The translations under genes and the position numbers were made by a program. From NCBI GenBank assembly GCA_964536015.1, contig CAZHVS010000002.1:318509-382508 (forward strand): a DNA stretch of 64,000 nucleotides, in the 5' to 3' direction. Under the pieces are notes generated by a model, which saw nothing but the letters and a program-made list of their open reading frames with translations, did not search any database and had not been told where the DNA came from. Of the stretch, positions 55,699 through 63,841 are shown piece after piece. Each line of letters starts with the position of its first letter. Within the stretch, counting starts at the first letter, position 1. This DNA comes from CAZHVS01 sp964536015 (GTDB lineage: Bacteria; Bacteroidota; Ignavibacteria; Ignavibacteriales; Ignavibacteriaceae).

Positions 55699-55908
55699 GT
55701 AAGATACCTTTACAGGAATTCAGGATACTTAATCCAGAAATTAAGATAAATATGTCAGTATCTTAGATACCAATCAATAAAAGAAAGATACTCAGGTTGG
55801 AAAGTAAGATACTGATGAAAGAATCTAAGATGCTAACCAAATAAATTAAGATACTTACTCAGGTATCTAAGATATTTAGATGGAAAAGTTAGATAAAAAT
55901 GAAAAAAA
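55699..55908. repeat. Ten-unit degenerate array with an exact 21-nt period (GATAC heads)
   Basis: The trinucleotide GAT recurs at 55703, 55724, 55745, 55766, 55787, 55808, 55829, 55850, 55871 and 55892, exactly 21 nt apart ten times. Six of ten read GATAC (others GATAA, GATGC, GATAT, GATAA), usually preceded by TAA. The 12-13 bases after each head differ. In one plus-strand frame the array reads as heptads such as KILRLES and KILMKES, but three of the units carry stop codons. It lies 79 bases upstream of the ATG of the orphan gene. Confidence 0.85.
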
Positions 55909-55986
55909 CTTTGAAAAACAAATAAAAACGAAAATTTTACCCGTAAAATCGGGAAAATATCAATAACCAATAAAGAGGTATATTTA

Positions 55987-56367
55987 ATGGCATATAAGGA
56001 AAGAGTGATTCCACAAACAGTGGAAAAAGCCAAACAAAGGTTGGCAGGTATGAAGACAATCGATTCTATGAAAGGCAGAGAGCAAAATTATGGAAGCGAT
56101 ACTTCTCCAATAACTGCACAAACCTTTGAACAACAAATTCTTCAATATGAGCAAGTAAATGCAGAATATAACTCTGCACTTAAAGCTGCAGATGAAATTC
56201 TGAACAGACTGCTTGGGCTTGAGGCCGGAATAACTGAAGTATTTACCAAGATACTATTAAGTGCAAAAGGTAAATTTGATATGGATGGAAGCGAGATAGA
56301 AATTCTTGGTGGTACAAGGAAATCCGAACGCAAGAAATTTGTGCGTAAACCACAAGAGAAGAAGTAA
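55987..56367 (+). CDS. Hypothetical protein with helical core
   Basis: 126 residues, family not recognised. Basic N-terminus (MAYKERVIPQTVEKAKQRLAG), a middle (about 48-90) predicted to be amphipathic helix, and a strongly basic tail (RKSERKKFVRKPQEKK) suggesting nucleic-acid contact. No signal or membrane segment. AGAGG lies 9-13 bases before the ATG. It lies between the 21-nt array and a repeat copy, outside the RM genes; its upstream array may control it. Confidence 0.65.
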   Translation: MAYKERVIPQTVEKAKQRLAGMKTIDSMKGREQNYGSDTSPITAQTFEQQILQYEQVNAEYNSALKAADEILNRLLGLEAGITEVFTKILLSAKGKFDMDGSEIEILGGTRKSERKKFVRKPQEKK

Positions 56368-56412
56368 TTTGTAACATATTTAATGACGGGTTAAAAATTA
56401 ATCCGGTTGAAG

Positions 56413-56464
56413 ACAGGAATTATCCTGTTGAATAATTTGAGCCGCTTGTTTATTGCAAGCGGCT
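56413..56464 (+). terminator. Two hairpins after the orphan gene
   Basis: ACAGGA atta TCCTGT (56413-56428) and AGCCGCTTG / CAAGCGGCT (56440-56448, 56456-56464) follow the stop by about 45 and 72 bases. There is no strong U-run, so they may stabilise or end the transcript. The gene-free stretch 56368-56701 also holds repeat copy 2 and about 145 plain AT-rich bases before hsdR. Confidence 0.5.
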
Positions 56465-56473
56465 GATATTAAA

Positions 56474-56556
56474 TGTAACTCGAAGCGAATCTTCGAGGAA
56501 AGAAAATACAGCGATGTTTATTTTTTCGGTAAACGAAGCTAACGCTTCGTTTTACA
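56474..56556. repeat. 85-nt two-hairpin repeat, copy 2 (83 nt, diverged)
   Basis: Same ends as copy 1. Hairpin 1 here is CTCGAAG cgaat CTTCGAG; hairpin 2 is AAACGAAGC taac GCTTCGTTT. The middle is the most diverged of the five copies. 145 bases upstream of hsdR. Confidence 0.9.
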
Positions 56557-56701
56557 GATAATATTTTAAGGATAGGGTTTTATGTTGTGGTAAAACAAAG
56601 GAATGTGGTTCTATAAAAAAATTTTGAATTGTGAGAATAAATTTCGAATTAATGGAATAAATGATAAATTTAGATAAGCAATTTTAATTAATTGGTAAAA
56701 A

Positions 56702-59443
56702 TTGATTCTTGGTATAACAGAAAAAGAAACACGCTATTCGATTATCGATCCACTGATTGTAAAAGCGGAGTGGAATATTGCCGATCATACTCAGATTGGA
56801 TTTGAAATCCCAGTTCCGAATTATGATAAAACCAGAGTCACAGGTTTTACAGATTATTGCCTATATAGAAATAATGGCGAAGTGCTTGCAGTGGTTGAAG
56901 CAAAGAGAACGAGTCGTGATGCAAGGGAAGGAAAGGAACAAGTCCTTCAGTATGTAAAAGAGATTGAAAAAAAACAATCATTCAGACCTTTTGCATTTAT
57001 GAGCAACGGAGATGATACTTTTTTCTGGGATTCTGAAAATGCTTCTGAAAGACACGTCGCAGGATTTTTCTCCAGAAAAAATTTAGAACGATTACTCCAT
57101 CTCAAACAAAACCGAAAACCTCTCAGTACAATTCAAATTAAAGAATCTATTGTTAATCGCGCTTACCAGGTTGAAGCGATAAGAAGAATTTCCGAAGCAA
57201 TTGATAAAAAGATGAAACGCAAAGCTCTTCTTGTGATGGCTACGGGTACGGGCAAGACCCGAACTATTATGGCTTTGATTGATGTTCTTCTTAAAGCTAA
57301 CGCCGCACAAAAAATTTTATTCCTAGCCGATAGAGACAGCTTAGTTAATCAGGCATTGACAGACGGTTTTAAGACTCATCTATCTAATGAATCAAGGACA
57401 AGATTGAGGACTTATAATATTACGAAAGATGAAAGGGTTTATGTAACAACACTTCAAACTCTTGAACTCTGCTATAATCAATTTACTCCTGCCGATTTTG
57501 ATGTTATTATTTCTGATGAATGTCATCGTTCAATCTATAATAAGTTTACAGATGTGCTTGCTTACTTTGATGCTATTCAAATCGGTTTAACCGCAACTCC
57601 CGCCGAATTTATTGACCGAGACACATTTAAGTTTTTTGACTGTGATGGTAAATCACCAACATTTCTTTATCCGTTTGATGATGCTGTTAAAGAAAAATAC
57701 TTAGTTGATTTTAGTGTTTATGCTGCTCAAACACACTTTCAAAGAAAAGGAATTAAAGGAGTTGATTTAACTGAAGAGGAAAAATCAATTTTGCGAGCAA
57801 ATGGGATTGATCCGGATGAACTGAACTTTGAAGGGACCGATCTCGAAAAGAAAGTAACCAATAAGGATACTCTGCGTACACAATGGGAAGAGTTTATGGA
57901 TATTTGTCTGAAAGATAAATCAGGACAGTATCCTGGAAAAACAATTGTCTTTGCTATTACGCATAATCATGCAATGAGATTAGCTGAAACTTTTAATGAA
58001 ATGTATCCTCAGTATCCAAATCTTATCCAGGTTATTGATTCAAAGATGGAAAGAGCAGATACACTTCTTGAGAAATTTAAAAAAGAAAGTATGCCTCGTA
58101 TAGCAATCTCTGTTGATATGCTTGATACCGGAGTTGACATTCCTGAAATAGTTAATCTTGCTTTTATGAAACCTGTCAACTCACAGATAAAATTCTGGCA
58201 GATGATTGGAAGAGGAACAAGGAATCACGAAGCCTGCAAAGTATATGATTGGCTTCCGAATGGAAAGAAGGAAAGTTTTTTAATAATTGATTACTGGGAA
58301 AACTTTGAACAGGTAAAGATTGATGATACCAACAGGCAAATCCCGATTAGAGTTACAATCTTTAACACAAGACTCGCGAAACTTCAATTGTTTTTAGGAG
58401 ACCAGGAAAATCCAGATGCTAAAAGAATAATAAAAGATTTACGTTCTGATATTGCTGACATACCACTTGAATCATTCTCAATTAAAAAAGTTTATAAAGA
58501 AGTTAAAGACGCCTGGCAGAATGATTTCTGGAATTATATAACCCGTGATAAGCTTGAATTTCTGAAAATGAAAGTAGCACCGCTATTAAGATTCGTTCCC
58601 GGAATAAATAATGATGAAGCTTTCTTTATCAGTAAAATGGAAAGAGTGGGACTGCATTTCTTACAAAGAAAAGATCTTACTGCTTTGATCGAATCTGTTA
58701 AAGAAGATATTTCCCTTCTACCCACAAATCTTGCACAGGTTGCACAGCATATTCGTGTTATAAATGATGTGTTAACAAATAAATACTGGCAGGAAGTTGA
58801 ACTCGCTAAGATTGATGAAACAAAAGAAAATCTTGCACCAATAATGAAATACAAACAGCCAAGACCTTCGCTGGTTATTGAGCTTGGACTTGATGACATT
58901 ATTGAATCCCGCAAATGGGTAATTTTAAGAAAGGATAACGAAAAAGTTTATATTGAAGAATACAGGAAGCGTGTTGAACAAAAGATACTGGGGCTTGCCG
59001 ATAAACATCCTGCAATAATAAAACTGAAGAAAGGTGAAGACCTGAGCATTGATGATCTACTTGATCTTGAACTGACACTTAGCAAAGAACTGAAAGCTGA
59101 AGATATATCTCTGGATGAAGAAAATATGCTTAAAGCATACGGAGTAAAAGTAGGCAGTTTTGTTGATTTCTTGAAGCACGCATTGAACATTGAAAAAATA
59201 CCTAGCTACGAAGACATTGTTAAAAAAACTTTTGATGCTTTTATACTTGAGCATAATTACAACGCTGACCAGTCCCGGTTTTTAAGAGCAGTGCAGAATG
59301 TATTTGTGCAAAGAAGAAAACTTGAAACTGCGGATCTATACGAAGAACCATTTACAAACTTTGGTAAAGATGCTGTTGATAAATTGTTTACTGAAGATGA
59401 TGTTAGTGAATTGGTGGAATTAACAAGAAAATTAATTGCTTAA
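56702..59443 (+). CDS. hsdR: Type I restriction enzyme, R (endonuclease/translocase) subunit
   Basis: 913 residues, TTG start (a stop lies just upstream in frame, and EKETRYSIIDPLI matches the family N-terminus). PD-(D/E)xK nuclease with D51 and E66-A-K68 (VEAKR), Walker A ATGTGKT (180-186), DECH box ISDECHRSI (about 270) and helicase motif VI near GRGTRNHE (about 500). The C-terminal ~200 residues are helical and bind HsdM/HsdS. Translocates and cuts foreign DNA. Ends 4 bases before the hsdM ATG. Confidence 0.95.
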   Translation: MILGITEKETRYSIIDPLIVKAEWNIADHTQIGFEIPVPNYDKTRVTGFTDYCLYRNNGEVLAVVEAKRTSRDAREGKEQVLQYVKEIEKKQSFRPFAFMSNGDDTFFWDSENASERHVAGFFSRKNLERLLHLKQNRKPLSTIQIKESIVNRAYQVEAIRRISEAIDKKMKRKALLVMATGTGKTRTIMALIDVLLKANAAQKILFLADRDSLVNQALTDGFKTHLSNESRTRLRTYNITKDERVYVTTLQTLELCYNQFTPADFDVIISDECHRSIYNKFTDVLAYFDAIQIGLTATPAEFIDRDTFKFFDCDGKSPTFLYPFDDAVKEKYLVDFSVYAAQTHFQRKGIKGVDLTEEEKSILRANGIDPDELNFEGTDLEKKVTNKDTLRTQWEEFMDICLKDKSGQYPGKTIVFAITHNHAMRLAETFNEMYPQYPNLIQVIDSKMERADTLLEKFKKESMPRIAISVDMLDTGVDIPEIVNLAFMKPVNSQIKFWQMIGRGTRNHEACKVYDWLPNGKKESFLIIDYWENFEQVKIDDTNRQIPIRVTIFNTRLAKLQLFLGDQENPDAKRIIKDLRSDIADIPLESFSIKKVYKEVKDAWQNDFWNYITRDKLEFLKMKVAPLLRFVPGINNDEAFFISKMERVGLHFLQRKDLTALIESVKEDISLLPTNLAQVAQHIRVINDVLTNKYWQEVELAKIDETKENLAPIMKYKQPRPSLVIELGLDDIIESRKWVILRKDNEKVYIEEYRKRVEQKILGLADKHPAIIKLKKGEDLSIDDLLDLELTLSKELKAEDISLDEENMLKAYGVKVGSFVDFLKHALNIEKIPSYEDIVKKTFDAFILEHNYNADQSRFLRAVQNVFVQRRKLETADLYEEPFTNFGKDAVDKLFTEDDVSELVELTRKLIA

Positions 59444-59447
59444 AATT

Positions 59448-60998
59448 ATGTTGACAAACGGTAACAACTTAAAACAAAAAATAGATTCTCTCTGGGATAA
59501 GTTCTGGTCAGGAGGAATTTCTAATCCGCTTACTGCTATTGAACAAATGTCATATCTAATCTTCCTTAAGCGGCTTGAGGATAACGACAACTCAAATGCT
59601 GCGATGGCAAAAAGAAGGAATGAAAAATTCACTTCTGTATTCAAAGGCAATGAGGATTGCAGATGGTCTTACTGGTCGCAGTTGCCCGGCGATCAGATGT
59701 TAAAACATATTCGCGACAAGGTCTTTGAATTTCTTCGTAATCTTGGTGGAGAAACGAGCACATTTACTCAGCATATGCAGGATGCATATTTCATTATTCC
59801 CAAAGCATCATTATTACAAGAAGCTGTGAGTATTATTGAAGACCTGCACTTAACAGAACAGAATGTTGATGTGCAGGGTGATCTTTATGAATATCTTTTA
59901 AGCCAGTTAACAACTGCCGGTAAGAACGGACAGTTCAGAACTCCGAGACATATTATCAGAATGATGGTTAAGCTTGTTAATCCGAAAATTGGTGACAGGA
60001 TTTGCGATCCTGCCTGCGGAACTTCTGGATTTCTTTTCAACGCTTATATGCACATACTCGAGCAGAATACAAGCAAGGATGTTCTAGATTTTGATGAAGA
60101 AGGAATGCCGCATCATATAATCGGTGATAAGATTACGGATAAAAAACTTTTTAAGTTTCTTAAAACTCACGCACTAACCGGATATGATTTTGATTCCACA
60201 ATGACACGAATCGGTGCAATGAACCTGATGCTTCACGGAATTGATAATCCCAACATTCGTTACACGGATACACTATCAAAATCTTATAACGAAAAAGAAA
60301 TGTATGATGTAGTTCTTGCAAATCCACCGTTCAAAGGTTCGATTGATGAAGCGGACGTTAACGCAAGATTCAAGACAAAAACAAAGAAGACAGAGCTTCT
60401 ATTTGTTGAGCTGATTTATGATCTGCTTGTAACCGGTGGAAGAGCAGCCGTTATCGTACCTGATGGCGTTTTGTTTGGAACAAGCAAAGCTCATATTGAT
60501 ATTCGTAAAATCCTGATTGATAACTGCAAGCTTGAAGGAATTATCTCAATGCCTTCAGGAGTGTTCAAACCTTATGCGGGAGTTTCAACAGCAGTTGTTA
60601 TTTTTCAGAAAGGCGGAATTACAGATCAAGTCTGGTTCTACGATATGGAAGCTGATGGATTTACTCTCGATGATAAAAGAAATAAAACTGATAAGAATGA
60701 TATCCCGGAAATTATTAAGCATTGGCAGACGGAACGCTTGTCATTTCGACCGAAGGGAGAAATCTTAAAAGATTCCTCACCCGATAAATCGGGATTCGGA
60801 ATGACAAAAACAGTGGTGGTTAATGTCAAAGATATAAGAGAAAACAAATACGATCTCTCAATTTCCCGTTACAAACCGATTGAATATGAGGAAGTTGAAT
60901 ACGAAAAACCTGACGCGCTAATGGAAAAAGTGTTAAGTTTGGAAAAAGAAATTGCTGTTGATATTAATTCAATAAAAAAAATGTTATCCAAACAATGA
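59448..60998 (+). CDS. hsdM: Type I DNA methyltransferase, M subunit, with an in-frame repeat insertion
   Basis: 516 residues from the ATG at 59448 (a TTG at 59436 overlapping hsdR is less likely). N-terminal HsdM helical domain, SAM-binding DPACGTSGF (187-195) and catalytic NPPF (292-295), the N6-adenine methylase motif. Near residues 431-454 a ~24-residue segment (SFRPKGEILKDSSPDKSGFG) is encoded by a palindromic repeat and is not part of the usual HsdM, where the KHW...VKDIRENKYDLSISRYK flanks would be closer. The reading frame stays open. ATGA overlap with fic. Confidence 0.94.
   Translation: MLTNGNNLKQKIDSLWDKFWSGGISNPLTAIEQMSYLIFLKRLEDNDNSNAAMAKRRNEKFTSVFKGNEDCRWSYWSQLPGDQMLKHIRDKVFEFLRNLGGETSTFTQHMQDAYFIIPKASLLQEAVSIIEDLHLTEQNVDVQGDLYEYLLSQLTTAGKNGQFRTPRHIIRMMVKLVNPKIGDRICDPACGTSGFLFNAYMHILEQNTSKDVLDFDEEGMPHHIIGDKITDKKLFKFLKTHALTGYDFDSTMTRIGAMNLMLHGIDNPNIRYTDTLSKSYNEKEMYDVVLANPPFKGSIDEADVNARFKTKTKKTELLFVELIYDLLVTGGRAAVIVPDGVLFGTSKAHIDIRKILIDNCKLEGIISMPSGVFKPYAGVSTAVVIFQKGGITDQVWFYDMEADGFTLDDKRNKTDKNDIPEIIKHWQTERLSFRPKGEILKDSSPDKSGFGMTKTVVVNVKDIRENKYDLSISRYKPIEYEEVEYEKPDALMEKVLSLEKEIAVDINSIKKMLSKQ
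60738..60807. repeat. Palindromic repeat inserted inside hsdM
   Basis: A 70-nt element with terminal inverted repeats TTGTCATTTCGA / TCGGAATGACAA (one mismatch), internal GAAATCTT / AAGATTCC, and a central hairpin CCCGAT aa ATCGGG. It resembles the dispersed TGTCATTCCGA...GGAATGACA repeats seen between genes in many Bacteroidota. Here it lies entirely within the hsdM coding frame. Confidence 0.85.
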
Positions 60999-62038
60999 AA
61001 TCATTTCAAAACAATTATATCGAATCAATTCCAATTACTCATAATGTATTACAAACAATAAGGTTAATTGGTGAGTACAAGGGCAAACAGGATCTGTTTA
61101 AGGAACAATCGCCTCAACTGCTTGAAACATTAAAGCAGACTGCAATAATTCAAAGCATCGAATCATCAAACAGAATTGAAGGCATTTCTGCACCGTTAGA
61201 AAGAATTAAAGCTATTGCAGCAGAAAAGACAACTCCGGCAAATAGATCAGAGCAGGAAATTGCAGGATATAGAAATGTTCTTAATACTATCCATTCAAGT
61301 TTTGAACATATACCTGTTACATCAAACATAGTTTTACAATTTCACAGAGATATTTATGCACTCTCAGCGATTCCCGGTGGCAAATTTAAAGCTACTGAAA
61401 ATGAGGTTGCAGAAGTTTACCCTGACGGAAGCAAAGTTGTAAGATTTAAACCCATTTCGGCTTTTGAAACTCCTGGAGCTATGGATAAGCTGCATATTTT
61501 ATTTAATTCTGAATTGGCTAAATCACAGCTTGAACCATTATTAATAATTGCAACTTATGTTTTTGATTTTCTTTGCATCCACCCTTTTAACGATGGTAAC
61601 GGAAGAATGTCCCGATTACTTTCGCTTTTACTATTATACAAATCCGGTTATGAAGTTGGAAGATTTATAAGTCTTGAAAAACTGATTGAAGATAATAAAG
61701 AGAGTTACTACGATGCTCTTAATAAGTCATCACAAGGCTGGCACGAAGCCAAGCATAATTTAGTTCCCTGGTGGGAGTATTTTCTTGGAATTTTACTTAA
61801 AGCATACAAAGATTTTGAAAGCAGAGTTGGATTGATTTCATCCGCTCGTGGTGGTAAAACTACTTTAGTACTTGATGTCTTAAATAATATTCAAGGTCAG
61901 TTTTCAGTTCAGGATATTCATAATCTTTGCCCCGGAGTCAGTCTTGATATGATCAGAAAAATTTTGCGGGACGAACGAAGCAAAGGAAACCTTGAATGCA
62001 TTGGTATGGGTAGAGACGCTAAATGGAAAAGGATATAA
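60995..62038 (+). CDS. Fic-family AMP-transferase (class II, self-inhibited)
   Basis: 347 residues. Fic motif HPFNDGNGRMSR (196-207) is intact, including the catalytic His196. The N-terminal inhibitory motif (S/T)xxxE(G/N) is present as SNRIEG (58-63), so activity is autoinhibited (class II). A C-terminal winged-helix-like ~75 residues (SVQDIHNLCPGVSLDMIRKI) could bind DNA. Overlaps hsdM by 4 bases, so it is expressed with the RM system. Fic proteins transfer AMP to protein targets; the target here is unknown. Confidence 0.93.
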   Translation: MKSFQNNYIESIPITHNVLQTIRLIGEYKGKQDLFKEQSPQLLETLKQTAIIQSIESSNRIEGISAPLERIKAIAAEKTTPANRSEQEIAGYRNVLNTIHSSFEHIPVTSNIVLQFHRDIYALSAIPGGKFKATENEVAEVYPDGSKVVRFKPISAFETPGAMDKLHILFNSELAKSQLEPLLIIATYVFDFLCIHPFNDGNGRMSRLLSLLLLYKSGYEVGRFISLEKLIEDNKESYYDALNKSSQGWHEAKHNLVPWWEYFLGILLKAYKDFESRVGLISSARGGKTTLVLDVLNNIQGQFSVQDIHNLCPGVSLDMIRKILRDERSKGNLECIGMGRDAKWKRI

Positions 62039-62047
62039 GTAATATCA

Positions 62048-62220
62048 CAGTTAACTATGTAATGAACAATGTTTATTGCATAGATAGATTTGATTTTAGG
62101 CTATTTTCGAAGGATTGGTTTTAGGAAATAATGGGAGTTAATTAGCTATTATCCTAGTTAACTGAGTAATGAAAAGCAGTTATTACGTATATCCATTTGA
62201 TTTTAAGCAGTTTTCGATCT
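62048..62220. repeat. Diverged tandem duplication of a hairpin element between fic and hsdS
   Basis: Segment A (62048-62111) and B (62155-62220), 107 nt apart, share AGTTAACT...GTAATGAA, then ATTTGATTTTA and ATTTTCGA (AGCAGTTTTCGA in B). In A, CTATGTAATGAACA pairs with TGTTTATTGCATAG (14 bp, two G-U); in B, GTAATGA pairs with TTATTAC. The rest of 62039-62381 has no gene. Confidence 0.65.
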
Positions 62221-62333
62221 ATTCAATAAACATTATCATAAATACATTAATGTTATCAAATAAGCAGGATGTGATTACATTTAAATGAACAATAATAATT
62301 GGCAAAAAAAATCTTGTGTGTTTCTGTTTTACT

Positions 62334-62356
62334 CCCTTCTCTTTGCAAGAGAAGGG
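62334..62356. promoter_or_regulatory. 10-bp hairpin in the hsdS leader
   Basis: CCCTTCTCTT tgc AAGAGAAGGG is a perfect 10-bp stem, then CTGGGGATGAG. The hsdS ATG is 25 bases downstream. The motif looks like a dispersed intergenic repeat. No U-run follows, so it is more likely a structural or leftover repeat than a terminator. Confidence 0.5.
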
Positions 62357-62381
62357 CTGGGGATGAGTTTAGAGATTTACT

Positions 62382-63581
62382 ATGAATAACTTACCATCCA
62401 ACTGGAAGGTTAAATCTTTAGGCGATGTTACTAAAGTAAAAAGTGGTTTTGCTTTTAAGAGTGAAGATTATTTAGATGAAGGAATTAGATTAGTAAGAAT
62501 AGGGAATTTAAATGGAAGTAGTTTGGAATTTGGAGAAGAAACAGTTTATGTTGATAAAGAATATCTTGACTCTTGTAAAGAATTTTCTTTAAAGGAAAAT
62601 GACGTTTTGATTGCTATGTCAGGTGCTACAACAGGTAAGCTGGCTTTAGTAAAACAGAAAGACTTGCCCTGTTTGTTAAACCAACGTGTAGGTTTAATAT
62701 CAATTTCAAATCATCAAAATCTAAATGCAAAATATTTGTTTTATTTTTTAGCAAAAGGTGATTTAAGGAAACAAGTATTAAAACTAGCGGGCGGAAGTGC
62801 ACAACCAAATATTAGTCCTGCACAGATAATGTCGTTTTATATTCCTCTTCCACCACTCCCAAGCCAAAAACAAATTGCAGAGATACTTGAAAAAGCAGAC
62901 AAGGCAAAACAAAAACGCAAAGAAGCAAACAAACTAACGGATGAGTTCTTGCAATCTGTATTTATAGAAATGTTTGGCGATCCGGTGAAGAATCCGAAAG
63001 GGTGGGAAAAGAAAAACCTTGAGGAAATTTGCAATAAGATTACAGATGGGGAACATTTAAATCCGATCATAGTTAAAACCGGTAAATATATGATTACTGC
63101 TATGGATGTTAGAGAAGATGGAGTTGATTTCTCTCGCAATAATTTTGTAAGTGAATCCGATTTTAATAAGTTTATTAGAAAATGTAATCCAGAAAAGAAT
63201 GATTTATTACTTGTCAGTCGAGGCGCAACTATTGGAAGATGCTGTGTTGTTAATTCCGATAAAAAATTTTGTTTAATGGGAAGTGTAATATTGATTAAGC
63301 CAAAATCCATAGCCCCAACCTATCTATTGTTTTTATTTCGAGAAAAAAACTTTCTCAAATATTTATTGAAATTATCACCAGCATCAGCCCAGCAAGCAAT
63401 ATATATTGCTAATATTAAAACTTTAAACATTCCGATTCCACCTCTCCCACTTCAAAAACGATTTGCAGAAATAGTAAACAAAACAGAAGCATTAAAAGAA
63501 AAACAAAAACAATCAGAGCAAGAGCTGGAAAATCTTTTTCAAAGCTTAATGCAAAAAGCGTTTAAGGGTGAGATGTTGTAA
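62382..63581 (+). CDS. hsdS: Type I restriction-modification specificity subunit
   Basis: 399 residues with two target-recognition domains (about 1-160 and 195-365), each opening WKVKSLGDVTKVKSGFAF / WEKKNLEEICNKITDGEH-like, and conserved helical spacers (SQKQIAEILEKADKAKQKRK, about 163-182; KRFAEIVNKTEALKEKQKQS at the end) that set the gap between the two half-sites. Sets which DNA is methylated or cut. The gene is separated from fic by 343 bases; its last codons ATG-TTG-TAA run into repeat copy 3, which supplies the stop. Confidence 0.94.
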   Translation: MNNLPSNWKVKSLGDVTKVKSGFAFKSEDYLDEGIRLVRIGNLNGSSLEFGEETVYVDKEYLDSCKEFSLKENDVLIAMSGATTGKLALVKQKDLPCLLNQRVGLISISNHQNLNAKYLFYFLAKGDLRKQVLKLAGGSAQPNISPAQIMSFYIPLPPLPSQKQIAEILEKADKAKQKRKEANKLTDEFLQSVFIEMFGDPVKNPKGWEKKNLEEICNKITDGEHLNPIIVKTGKYMITAMDVREDGVDFSRNNFVSESDFNKFIRKCNPEKNDLLLVSRGATIGRCCVVNSDKKFCLMGSVILIKPKSIAPTYLLFLFREKNFLKYLLKLSPASAQQAIYIANIKTLNIPIPPLPLQKRFAEIVNKTEALKEKQKQSEQELENLFQSLMQKAFKGEML

Positions 63582-63662
63582 CTCGAAGCGAAGCTTCGAG
63601 AGAAAGAAAATACAACAATGTTTGTTAGTTTAAGTCAAACGAAGCTGGCGCTTCGTTTTACA
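63577..63662. repeat. 85-nt two-hairpin repeat, copy 3 (overlaps hsdS stop)
   Basis: TGTAACTCGAAGCG starts at 63577; the TAA inside it is the hsdS stop codon. Hairpins CTCGAAGC gaa GCTTCGAG and AAACGAAGC tggc GCTTCGTTT. First of three tandem copies. Confidence 0.9.
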
Positions 63663-63709
63663 AGTAAATTTTTATAAATAAACATTTAAGACATGAATAA
63701 AAAATTGAC

Positions 63710-63794
63710 TGTAACTCGAAGCGAAGCTTCGAGAGAAAGAAAAAACAGCAATGTTTGTTAGTTAAGTTGAACGAAGCTGACGCTTCGTTTTACA
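63710..63794. repeat. 85-nt two-hairpin repeat, copy 4
   Basis: Same structure; second tandem copy, 133 bases after copy 3 and joined by a 47-nt AT-rich spacer ending GACATGAATAAAAAATTGAC. Confidence 0.9.
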
Positions 63795-63841
63795 AGTAAA
63801 TATTTATAAATATTCATTTAGGACATGAATAAAAAATTGAC

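Noticed and set aside
55699..55908. CRISPR array
   Set aside because: The shared part is only about 8 nt in a 21-nt period and the rest is unrelated; no cas genes.
56701..59443. Prophage or transposase genes in the island
   Set aside because: No integrase, transposase or phage gene was found; only RM, fic, repeats and an orphan gene are visible.
62048..62220. Integron attC sites
   Set aside because: GTTAAC occurs, but the required paired core sites (RYYYAAC/GTTRRRY) and an integrase are absent.
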